From: an uncultured Bacilli bacterium | GTDB lineage: Bacteria; Bacillota_I; Bacilli_A; RF39; UBA660 | DNA: 5,056 nucleotides | Assembly: GCA_947586295.1 (NCBI GenBank) | Contig: CANPXQ010000072.1 | Span: forward strand, 1 to 5,056 | Direction: 5' to 3' | Part shown: positions 1 to 5,056 of the stretch, in pieces | Position numbering within the stretch: position 1 is the stretch's first letter | Layout of the letters: each line of letters opens with the position of its first letter | The notes under the pieces: model-generated | What the model saw: the letters and a program-made list of their open reading frames with translations, nothing else | What the model was told of the DNA's origin: nothing | Databases searched by the model: none | Translations under genes and position numbers: made by a program

Positions 1-8
1 ATAACGCA

Positions 9-878
9 TTACTCCACTTCACACACATTACAATCTTCGTTGTATACATATCCTTCTTCACATGTTGGAATTGGTTCTGTTTCTTCAGTTACAATACATT
101 TATTATTATCTAATTTACCATCTTTACAACTATATTCTTTGGTTGGGGTCATACTTTCCCTACATTCGTTATCTACTAAAGTTGTACCATTTTTACAAAC
201 AGGAACATCTGTATAACCTATTTCTTCAAGATTTCCAGCTCTACACTCACCATCTATAAATTGTCCACATATATTTACAGTGCAAGTACCTTCAAAAATT
301 TCCGTTCCTAATACATTTTTACTATTTACAGTCAAACCATATTGTTTTAAATTTTCATTAGTAGCAATACATTGTTTTTCATAAGTAGTATATGTTTTAT
401 TACTAACACACTTATTTCCTTTTAAGTAATATCCATCTTTACATATGTTTTTTTCTTTGGCTTTAACAGTAGATTCTTTTAGGCATTTACCATCTATTAA
501 TTCATATCCTTTTGAACAAGCTAACACGGGACTAACGGAATCAACTTTATGACACGATGTTACAACTATCGGTGCTGCTTTTGTCTTTGTATAAACTTTG
601 TTATTTGTGTTTATTGCCAAAGTAACAGCAGAAACTCCCGTAAATATTATTGTAGCAACAAAAACTGTACCATATAAATGACTTATTAAAAATCTAGAAA
701 TAAGTGAAAAAATATTATCTGTTATATCACTTTTTAGTTTATCTTTTGTATGATTATACATAAACTCTTTAAAAAGATGATCTTTAACTTCTAATTTTTC
801 CTTACATTTTTTACAAATTTTATCCTTGCTTGAATTTTTACTTCCACAGTTAGTACAATATACACATTTATTTTTCAT
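9..878 (-). CDS. Zinc-ribbon, single-span membrane protein with cysteine-rich ectodomain
   Basis: Complete 289-residue protein of unknown function. Residues 5-25 form a zinc_ribbon_2-type domain: C8-x2-C11, then C22-x2-C25, with an extra C5. A Lys-rich linker follows, then one hydrophobic span at about 66-89, so the zinc ribbon should be cytoplasmic and residues 90-289 outside. The outer part has 16 cysteines, an even number, many in a repeated C-x2-G-...-C unit: 121-132, 146-157, 228-239, 251-261 and 273-283, plus a shorter C204-C212. The best units read C-x2-G-Y-x-L-x2-x-x-C, resembling small EGF-like or disulfide-linked modules. No signal peptidase or anchor motif is seen; the span itself anchors the protein. 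The start is supported by AGTGGTG four bases upstream. The ectodomain DNA is less AT-rich than the plus-strand genes. A sensor or adhesin role is possible but only inferred. Confidence 0.85.
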   Translation of the reverse strand: MKNKCVYCTNCGSKNSSKDKICKKCKEKLEVKDHLFKEFMYNHTKDKLKSDITDNIFSLISRFLISHLYGTVFVATIIFTGVSAVTLAINTNNKVYTKTKAAPIVVTSCHKVDSVSPVLACSKGYELIDGKCLKESTVKAKEKNICKDGYYLKGNKCVSNKTYTTYEKQCIATNENLKQYGLTVNSKNVLGTEIFEGTCTVNICGQFIDGECRAGNLEEIGYTDVPVCKNGTTLVDNECRESMTPTKEYSCKDGKLDNNKCIVTEETEPIPTCEEGYVYNEDCNVCEVE

Positions 879-882
879 TTTT

Positions 883-889
883 CACCACT
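883..889 (-). promoter_or_regulatory. Ribosome binding site for the minus-strand membrane protein
   Basis: Read on the minus strand this is AGTGGTG, followed by four A residues and the ATG at 878. Spacing is slightly short but acceptable. It supports the chosen start and resembles the AGGTGG site before the lipoprotein gene at 4677. Confidence 0.55.
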
Positions 890-895
890 ACACAA

Positions 896-904
896 ATTGT
901 ATCA
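896..904 (-). promoter_or_regulatory. Extended -10 box for the minus-strand gene
   Basis: The minus strand reads TGATACAAT, which fits the extended -10 pattern TGnTAnAAT. No good -35 box lies 16-18 bases upstream. A transcript starting about 7 bases downstream would begin near 889, leaving a leader of about 11 bases that is almost entirely the ribosome binding site. The identical nine bases occur on the plus strand at 982-990, at a similar distance from the opposite gene. Confidence 0.45.
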
Positions 905-936
905 AAATTCTTATAAAAAGTCTTTATTTTTTATAT

Positions 937-966
937 ATTATACATTTTTACTTTTAATTGTTGTAA
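937..966 (-). promoter_or_regulatory. Alternative promoter for the minus-strand gene
   Basis: On the minus strand a perfect TATAAT lies at 937-942. A weak -35-like TTACAA at 961-966 sits 18 bases upstream of it. Transcription would start near 930 and give a leader of about 50 bases, a more usual length than the extended -10 site at 896-904 would give. The -35-like hexamer is the same DNA that reads TTGTAA as a candidate -35 on the plus strand, so the two promoters would overlap back to back. In DNA this AT-rich a TATAAT can arise by chance. Confidence 0.4.
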
Positions 967-990
967 TTTTCTAATAGCAAATGATACAAT
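961..990 (+). promoter_or_regulatory. Promoter of the OB/OB/PcfJ-like unit
   Basis: A -35-like TTGTAA at 961-966 is followed after 18 bases by TACAAT at 985-990, preceded by TG at 982-983 to give an extended -10 (TGATACAAT). Transcription should start near 997, only about 14 bases before the ATG at 1011. This is the only plausible promoter seen for the three genes to 3246, which follow without room for another. Confidence 0.55.
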
Positions 991-995
991 AAATT

Positions 996-1003
996 AAAGG
1001 AAG
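996..1003 (+). promoter_or_regulatory. Ribosome binding site of the first OB-fold gene
   Basis: AAAGGAAG lies seven bases before the ATG at 1011. It is a strong Shine-Dalgarno match and fixes the start. It nearly abuts the proposed transcription start, so the leader would be very short. Confidence 0.7.
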
Positions 1004-1010
1004 TGCAAAA

Positions 1011-1400
1011 ATGACTAATAAGTTAAAATTAAATAAAATAAATACTCAAATTGATAACTTTGATGGTTATATAACAAATATTGGTGATATATTTGGTAAA
1101 TTAAAAAATATAACTATTAAAGGAAAAATAACTAGTATTAAAAGAATGGAATTTGATAATTATATTTTTGCTTTTGTAACTATAAAAGATGATAATAATA
1201 AAATAATATGCTTAATTGCAGGTATTAGAGATAATATGAAAACTTTATTAAAAGAAATAAATGTTAATGATAATTATTTATTACAAGGCAATGTGTCTAT
1301 ATTAAATGAAGAAAATAATGATTTAAATGATTTTCCAATAAAAGAATATATAAATGATAATAAATTATTTTGTGTTAAAGCTATAGAAAGAGTTAAATAA
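1011..1400 (+). CDS. Putative stand-alone OB-fold protein, copy 1
   Basis: Complete 129-residue protein with no signal peptide or membrane span, so probably cytoplasmic. Residues 34-97 resemble the OB-fold nucleic-acid-binding domain found at the C-terminal side of DNA polymerase III alpha (DnaE). Evidence is the GKITSIKR strand at 38-45, a hydrophobic strand ending in IKDDNNKI at 58-65 where DnaE has a 'tLED.tGsie' turn, a short helix with LLKEI at 79-83, and LLQGNVSI at 90-97. It lacks any polymerase part. A role in binding single-stranded DNA or RNA is inferred from the fold resemblance only; a small OB protein could instead bind protein or ligand. It is first in a unit with a diverged copy 2 bases downstream and a PcfJ-like gene after that. 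Residues 1-18 are an extension absent from the second copy. A strong ribosome binding site supports the start. Confidence 0.8.
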   Translation: MTNKLKLNKINTQIDNFDGYITNIGDIFGKLKNITIKGKITSIKRMEFDNYIFAFVTIKDDNNKIICLIAGIRDNMKTLLKEINVNDNYLLQGNVSILNEENNDLNDFPIKEYINDNKLFCVKAIERVK

Positions 1401-1402
1401 GT

Positions 1403-1774
1403 ATGAATAATGATGAATATATTACAAAAATTGCTAATATTATGGGTGATATCAAGTCTATAAATTTAGAAGTAACAATTACAGAAATAAAAAAATTTGA
1501 ATTTAAAAAAGGTATTATTACTGCTTTAAATTTAAAAGATGAAAATGGTTCTTTATTAGGATTTTTAATAGTTAATAGAGATGATAATAATAATTTAAAT
1601 ATTATTAAAGAATTAGAAATTAACAAATTATATAAAGTAACAGGAAATGTATTTATAATAACTAAAAAAATTTATGAAGATTTAGGTAATGATGAAATGA
1701 AAATATTTAGTAAATTAAATATTAAAATAGGTGATAAAATTATTGGTATTAGCCAAATCAAAAAAATTAATTAA
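1403..1774 (+). CDS. Putative stand-alone OB-fold protein, copy 2
   Basis: Complete 123-residue protein, probably cytoplasmic, starting 2 bases after the first OB gene ends. It aligns along its length with residues 18-129 of that protein. Shared landmarks are YIT at 6-8, IT-x-IK at 26-30, EF at 33-34, KD-x-N at 45-48, RD at 59-60, a leucine-rich IIKELEIN helix at 67-74 and GNV-x-I at 81-85. Identity is roughly one third by eye, so it is an old tandem duplicate rather than a recent one. The middle strands keep the OB-like alternating hydrophobic pattern, but the first strand differs (NLEVTITEIK instead of TIKGKITSIK), losing the glycine usual in this fold. The ribosome binding site is weak (AGAAAGAG inside the upstream gene, 10 bases before ATG), so translational coupling is likely. 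It may pair with copy 1 as a heterodimer; this is inference. Confidence 0.78.
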   Translation: MNNDEYITKIANIMGDIKSINLEVTITEIKKFEFKKGIITALNLKDENGSLLGFLIVNRDDNNNLNIIKELEINKLYKVTGNVFIITKKIYEDLGNDEMKIFSKLNIKIGDKIIGISQIKKIN

Positions 1775-1788
1775 AGAGATGAGTAGTA

Positions 1789-3246
1789 ATGAGACAATTA
1801 CAATTTGATACATATACGGGTAATATTATTGAAGCAAAGTTAGATTATTGGCAAGATATTGAAGATATTCCCATATTAATTAGAAATTTTATTCACAAAA
1901 AAACCACTAATTATATTTTAAGAGATGAAGATAATAGCAAAAATTATTGTCCTATATGTGCTCATGAAATAGATAAGTATGGTTTTTGTCAAAATTGTCA
2001 AAAGTTTTGTAATATTGTTGATGATACAGAATTTAAAATTTTTGATATAGATAAAATTAAACAATATGCTTTTTTTGATACCTATTATATTTTTGATGTA
2101 GTTAATAATGAAGTTATATTATATGTAATAGATGAATATGTTTATTATGATCATCCTAATTTAGCAATTCCTTATAGAATAATGGAAACTAAAATTAAAC
2201 ATGCTTATCATGTTTTAAATAATAAAATAATAGATTTAAAGGGAAATGTTACTTATTTTTATAAAGATATTGATAAACAAAATAAGAAAGATGATGAAAT
2301 TTATAATTATAGAATAGATAATTATTTAAATAATTATGATGATGGGATTTTATATACTGATAACCTAGATTTATTGAAAGATACTATTTATCGCTATACT
2401 AATATATGGCTTGCAAAAGATTATTTAAAAAATCAACATCTATTTGTTTCCAATTTAACTTATATTCCTCTTCATTTTTCTTGTTTTGAATATTTAATTA
2501 AAGATAAATTTTATTCTCTAGCTTTTGATAATCCTCATCTATTAAAATATGATAATAATGCTAGAATATTATTAGATAAAAATGGCGAATATTTTGACTT
2601 TATGCTTAAAAATAATTTCGATTTTTATCAATATAAAGCATTACAAATATGTAAAATAAAAGATATGCGTATTATAAACTTTATTGTAAGATATTTGCGT
2701 ATTGTAGAACAAATATTAGAAATAAAAAAAATAGATATAGTTAAATTATATTATTATTTAAAAAAGCAAAATGTAAATATTGTAGAATATCGGGATTATT
2801 TAAATTTGGCTAGAGACTTAGGGTATAATTTAAAAGAAAAGAATATTATATTTCCTAAAAATCTTATGGAAGAACATAATAAATTATTTGAAAAGAAATA
2901 TATTGTTTTTGATAAAAGTTATGATAAAAAAATTAAAGAAATAAGTTCCAAATTAATCAAGAATAAATATGAAGATAATAATTATGTAATATATCCAGCA
3001 TCATCAGTTAAAGAAATGTTAGATGAAGGTAAAAATCAAAATAATTGTTTAAGAACTTATATTAAAGATTATAGTAATGGTAAAACAGAAATATATTTTA
3101 TGCGTAAAAAAAGTAATTTAAATAAATCTTTTGTTACTATTGAAGTTAAAGATAACAAGTTAATTCAAGCAAGACTTAAAAATAATTTAGATCCAAGTGA
3201 TAAAATTATGAAAATAATAAATAAATGGTTGATGAGTTTAAAATAG
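1789..3246 (+). CDS. PcfJ-like protein with N-terminal zinc ribbon
   Basis: Complete 485-residue protein with no membrane span. Residues 54-74 hold a zinc-binding cluster: C54-x2-C57, C67-x2-C70 and C74. The middle is rich in Tyr, Asn and Lys and not recognised. The C-terminal third matches the PcfJ-like family pattern: YPASSVKEMLDEG at 402-414, NC-x2-Y at 419-424, IYFMR at 435-439, a TIEV strand at 450-453, Q460, N465 and a closing INKW at 477-480. PcfJ is named from the conjugative plasmid pCF10; its biochemical activity is, to my knowledge, not settled. The gene lies 14 bases after the second OB gene and is clearly in the same transcript. The start has a weak AGAGATGAG site five bases upstream. 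No relaxase, coupling protein or PcfK-like gene is visible nearby, so a mobilisation role cannot be assumed. The zinc ribbon and the OB partners suggest nucleic-acid work. Confidence 0.85.
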   Translation: MRQLQFDTYTGNIIEAKLDYWQDIEDIPILIRNFIHKKTTNYILRDEDNSKNYCPICAHEIDKYGFCQNCQKFCNIVDDTEFKIFDIDKIKQYAFFDTYYIFDVVNNEVILYVIDEYVYYDHPNLAIPYRIMETKIKHAYHVLNNKIIDLKGNVTYFYKDIDKQNKKDDEIYNYRIDNYLNNYDDGILYTDNLDLLKDTIYRYTNIWLAKDYLKNQHLFVSNLTYIPLHFSCFEYLIKDKFYSLAFDNPHLLKYDNNARILLDKNGEYFDFMLKNNFDFYQYKALQICKIKDMRIINFIVRYLRIVEQILEIKKIDIVKLYYYLKKQNVNIVEYRDYLNLARDLGYNLKEKNIIFPKNLMEEHNKLFEKKYIVFDKSYDKKIKEISSKLIKNKYEDNNYVIYPASSVKEMLDEGKNQNNCLRTYIKDYSNGKTEIYFMRKKSNLNKSFVTIEVKDNKLIQARLKNNLDPSDKIMKIINKWLMSLK

Positions 3247-3266
3247 TAATATTATATTTTTTATAG

Positions 3267-3272
3267 TATAAT
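3267..3272 (+). promoter_or_regulatory. Possible -10 box for the PASTA-like protein gene
   Basis: A perfect TATAAT lies in the 67-base gap after the PcfJ-like gene, about 40 bases before the next ATG. No recognisable -35 box sits 16-18 bases upstream and there is no TGn extension. It may provide a separate promoter for the envelope pair, or may be chance in AT-rich DNA. Confidence 0.35.
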
Positions 3273-3295
3273 TAGATTAACAAATATATTTTTGT

Positions 3296-3304
3296 AGAGT
3301 GGAG
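3296..3304 (+). promoter_or_regulatory. Ribosome binding site of the PASTA-like protein gene
   Basis: AGAGTGGAG with a GGAG core ends nine bases before the ATG at 3314. It is a good match and supports that start. Confidence 0.6.
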
Positions 3305-3313
3305 TAAGAAGTA

Positions 3314-4660
3314 ATGAGAAGTTTTAATGTGGAAAAAAATACGAAAAACAAACAAAAAAATGGTGAAATAGTTGAAGATGCATCTTTTATCAAAAAAGAC
3401 GAACCGCTAAAAAATGATATAACATTAAATAATAAAGTTCATCATAATAAAAAATTAATTATAGTTGTAATACTAGTAATAGTATTTTTCTTATTTTCTA
3501 TTGTTAATCTTATTCTAGCATTTGATAAAAATAAAAATTCTAATAATGGTGTTAATAATTATGAAAATAATAAGTCCGATATAAAAGAACAATTAATTAT
3601 AAAATATCATATAAAAATTCATATTGATTTTGAAGAAAATATTATGTTTAGTAAATATGATGTTATTTTATCTACAGATGGTCAAAGTAAAACTTTAAAA
3701 CATGGTAAAAAAACGGATGTTGAATTTATTTTAGAAGAAGGAAAACATATATTAACTTTTACTAGTGATGATGAATATCCTATTTCGGAAGAAAAAGAAA
3801 TAAATGTTACATCTAATATGGAAATAAGTTATAAAATAAATAGTCATTATGATAAAATTTCTATTTCCGAAGTTTATTTGGACAGAGATGAAGATTTAAT
3901 TAATAAAGTTAAAATGGAAAATGATGAAAAAAGTTATATTGGTAAAAATTATCAAGATGTTATAAATGATTTAAAAAAATTAGGCTTTACTAATATAAAA
4001 GAAAAATATAGATATGATATAAATGAAGCTTCTAAAAATAAAGATGGCGAAGTATATGGTGTTAAAATAAATGATTCTACTAAATATAAAAAAGGTGATA
4101 TATTTGATAATAATGTTAAAATAGTTGTAACTTATCATGTTAATGAAAATGAAGATCCTTCGCGTATAAGCATACCATATGATAGTGATTCAGCTAGTGG
4201 TAAAAAATATGAAGATATTGTTAAAGCTTTTGAAGATGCTGGTTTTACCAATGTAACTACTAATCGTACTATTACCCATAATGATAAAAATTATGATGGA
4301 TTAGTTAATAAAATTACTATTGATGATAAAAAAATAGATAAAAATAAAAAATATAAGAAAGATGCTAATATTGAAATAACTTATATTCAATATGAACCCA
4401 GAAGAGAAGAAGTAGAACTTAGTCATTATGGTGCTAAAAAGGCCTTTGAAGCATATGGTAAAGCAAAATATCGCTATGGATTTAAAGTTCATTGGATTGT
4501 TGGGTTAATTGATGCTAAAGATCGAGATGATGGATCAGTCTATTATAAAGTAGAAGTTACTATTACAAATCAATATGGAGCAAAATATGATGCCGTTGCT
4601 GAAGGTGTTGTAAGTGGTAGTGATGCTAATCCAAAAGTATCTCAATTTAAGGTTAGTTAA
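3314..4660 (+). CDS. Single-span surface protein with two PASTA-like modules
   Basis: Complete 448-residue protein with no cysteine. The Lys/Asn-rich N-terminal 46 residues should be cytoplasmic, followed by one membrane span at about 47-70, so the rest is outside. Residues 95-178 form a beta-rich region of unknown role (a KYDV strand at 114-117, EEGKHILTF at 141-149). Two PASTA-like modules follow: 209-276, with GKNYQDVINDLKKLGFTNI at 210-228 and KIVVTYHV at 269-276, and 296-358, with GKKYEDIVKAFEDAGFTNV at 296-314 and NIEITYI at 352-358. Residues 369-448 are a separate domain beginning SHYGAKKAFEAYG and containing VTITNQYGAKYDAVAEG at 415-431. PASTA domains usually bind cell-wall muropeptides in Ser/Thr kinases and PBPs, but no kinase or transpeptidase part is present here. 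I recall similar module combinations in uncharacterised Bacillota surface proteins. It is followed 16 bases later by a lipoprotein gene, a probable partner. Confidence 0.82.
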   Translation: MRSFNVEKNTKNKQKNGEIVEDASFIKKDEPLKNDITLNNKVHHNKKLIIVVILVIVFFLFSIVNLILAFDKNKNSNNGVNNYENNKSDIKEQLIIKYHIKIHIDFEENIMFSKYDVILSTDGQSKTLKHGKKTDVEFILEEGKHILTFTSDDEYPISEEKEINVTSNMEISYKINSHYDKISISEVYLDRDEDLINKVKMENDEKSYIGKNYQDVINDLKKLGFTNIKEKYRYDINEASKNKDGEVYGVKINDSTKYKKGDIFDNNVKIVVTYHVNENEDPSRISIPYDSDSASGKKYEDIVKAFEDAGFTNVTTNRTITHNDKNYDGLVNKITIDDKKIDKNKKYKKDANIEITYIQYEPRREEVELSHYGAKKAFEAYGKAKYRYGFKVHWIVGLIDAKDRDDGSVYYKVEVTITNQYGAKYDAVAEGVVSGSDANPKVSQFKVS

Positions 4661-4664
4661 TTAT

Positions 4665-4670
4665 AGGTGG
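4665..4670 (+). promoter_or_regulatory. Ribosome binding site of the lipoprotein gene
   Basis: AGGTGG lies six bases before the ATG at 4677, in the 16-base gap after the PASTA-like gene. It is a strong site and decides the start of the partial gene that follows. Confidence 0.7.
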
Positions 4671-4676
4671 TAGTAT

Positions 4677-5056
4677 ATGAAAAAAGTTAGTTTATATATA
4701 TGTTTAATAGCAATTATATTAATTCTTAGTGGTTGTTATTCAGAAAATAAAGATGTAACAACTTTTGATAATAAGCAAGAACAAACTGTTGCTAAAACAA
4801 TTGTGGTTGATTACTCTAGTTCTAAATCATTTGCTAAGGCTTTAAAAAATAATGAAGAAGTAGATGGAAAAATAGTAAGATTTTTAGTTAAAGAATACGA
4901 TGTAAAATCTTACTTAGGTATGGAAATTAAAGCGGGAGATAATTTAAGTTTTATTACAAAAAAAGATTTAGAATTAGTCCCTGGTGATTGCTTATCTGTA
5001 ACAATAAATGGTGAGCCAAAAAAAGAAAATGATAGATGGATAATTGATTTTAATTT
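4677..5056 (+). CDS. Lipoprotein with small beta-rich (possibly OB-like) domain, 3' end outside window
   Basis: Partial gene: 126 codons are visible and the frame is still open at the window edge. The N-terminus is a classic lipoprotein signal: KK at 2-3, a hydrophobic stretch at about 5-18, and the lipobox L17-S18-G19-C20, so the mature protein should be lipid-anchored through C20 outside the cell membrane. After a polar linker, residues 50-126 look like a compact domain: SFAKALKNNEEVDGKIVRF at 51-69, GMEIKAGDNLSFI at 81-93, PGDCLSVTI at 102-110 and RWIIDF at 120-125. The 'G-K-I ... GD-x-L-x-V-x-I ... W-I-I' rhythm recalls OB-fold or tRNA_anti-like lipoprotein domains, but this is a pattern judgement. 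A second cysteine, C105, lies in the domain. Close spacing and the shared envelope location suggest co-expression with the PASTA-like protein. Function unknown. Confidence 0.85.
   Translation, partial: MKKVSLYICLIAIILILSGCYSENKDVTTFDNKQEQTVAKTIVVDYSSSKSFAKALKNNEEVDGKIVRFLVKEYDVKSYLGMEIKAGDNLSFITKKDLELVPGDCLSVTINGEPKKENDRWIIDFN

Larger units (their letters stand above)
896..990. repeat. Nine-base inverted repeat in the divergent promoter region
   Basis: ATTGTATCA at 896-904 and its exact reverse complement TGATACAAT at 982-990 face each other across 77 bases. Each copy lies 17-20 bases from the start codon of the gene reading away from it. The simplest reading is two copies of the same extended -10 box. 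Paired binding sites for one regulator are an alternative. Confidence 0.5.

Noticed and set aside
62..259. Open frame of 65 codons on the plus strand
   Set aside because: It lies wholly inside the minus-strand membrane protein gene, has a low-complexity Leu/Tyr-rich translation and no ribosome binding site.
1393..1626. Open frame of 77 codons on the minus strand
   Set aside because: It is antisense to the second OB gene; its Ile/Ser/Phe-rich translation is what AT-rich antisense DNA gives, and the sense gene has clear homology to its neighbour.
1779..1808. Nine-codon upstream frame (ATG at 1779, TGA stop) overlapping the start of the PcfJ-like gene in another frame
   Set aside because: It has no separate ribosome binding site and probably arises by chance. 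It could only matter if initiation competition were shown.
3251..3272. ATTATA ... TATAAT inverted repeat after the PcfJ-like gene, considered as a terminator
   Set aside because: The stem is six A/T pairs with a 10-base loop and no G/C, and no T-run follows. It is too weak to call, and the right arm is better read as a possible -10 box.
4301..4492. Open frame of 63 codons on the minus strand
   Set aside because: It is antisense to the second PASTA-like module and C-terminal domain, with a Phe/Ile-rich translation typical of a shadow frame.
1011..5056. Mycoplasma-type genetic code (TGA read as Trp), suggested by the extreme A+T content
   Set aside because: All five Trp codons in the recognised genes are TGG and no gene gains a sensible extension through TGA. 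The standard code is the simpler reading.
1..5056. tRNA, rRNA, CRISPR array, insertion-sequence ends or riboswitch
   Set aside because: Nearly all bases are in protein genes. The only two gaps over 20 bases are 132 and 67 bases long, and neither shows cloverleaf, repeat-spacer or terminal-repeat structure.

Overview
The window is very AT-rich (hand-counted 60-base stretches range from about 13% to 37% G+C) and tightly packed. It has AAAGGAAG/AGGTGG-type ribosome binding sites, TACAAT/TATAAT -10 boxes and TAA/TAG stops. All five tryptophan codons seen are TGG and no TGA lies inside a gene, so the standard code fits better than the Mycoplasma code. PcfJ-like, PASTA-like and LSGC-type lipoprotein sequences point to a low-GC Bacillota relative, perhaps one of the uncultured gut Bacilli/RF39-type lineages. 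The lineage is an inference from style and is not established here.

Layout. (1) 9-878, minus strand: a membrane protein with a cytoplasmic zinc ribbon, one membrane span and a cysteine-rich outer part. (2) 879-1010: a divergent promoter region in which the same extended -10 box, TGATACAAT, occurs once on each strand. (3) 1011-3246, plus strand: a tight three-gene unit of two tandem, diverged paralogues that look like stand-alone OB-fold proteins, followed by a 485-residue PcfJ-like protein with an N-terminal zinc ribbon. Gaps are 2 and 14 bases. (4) 3314-4660, plus strand: a single-span surface protein with two PASTA-like modules and a conserved-looking C-terminal domain. (5) 4677 to the window end, plus strand: a lipoprotein with a small beta-rich, possibly OB-like domain, cut off by the window edge.

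How the genes may work together. The three-gene unit looks intracellular and nucleic-acid related: two putative single-domain OB proteins plus a PcfJ-family protein, with no visible conjugation genes beside it. This is the most unusual part of the window and could be a small undescribed cassette, but its function is unknown. The last two genes are 16 bases apart and probably make a pair of envelope proteins. The minus-strand gene is a third envelope protein, transcribed away from the rest. No RNA genes, insertion sequences, CRISPR arrays or convincing intrinsic terminators were seen.
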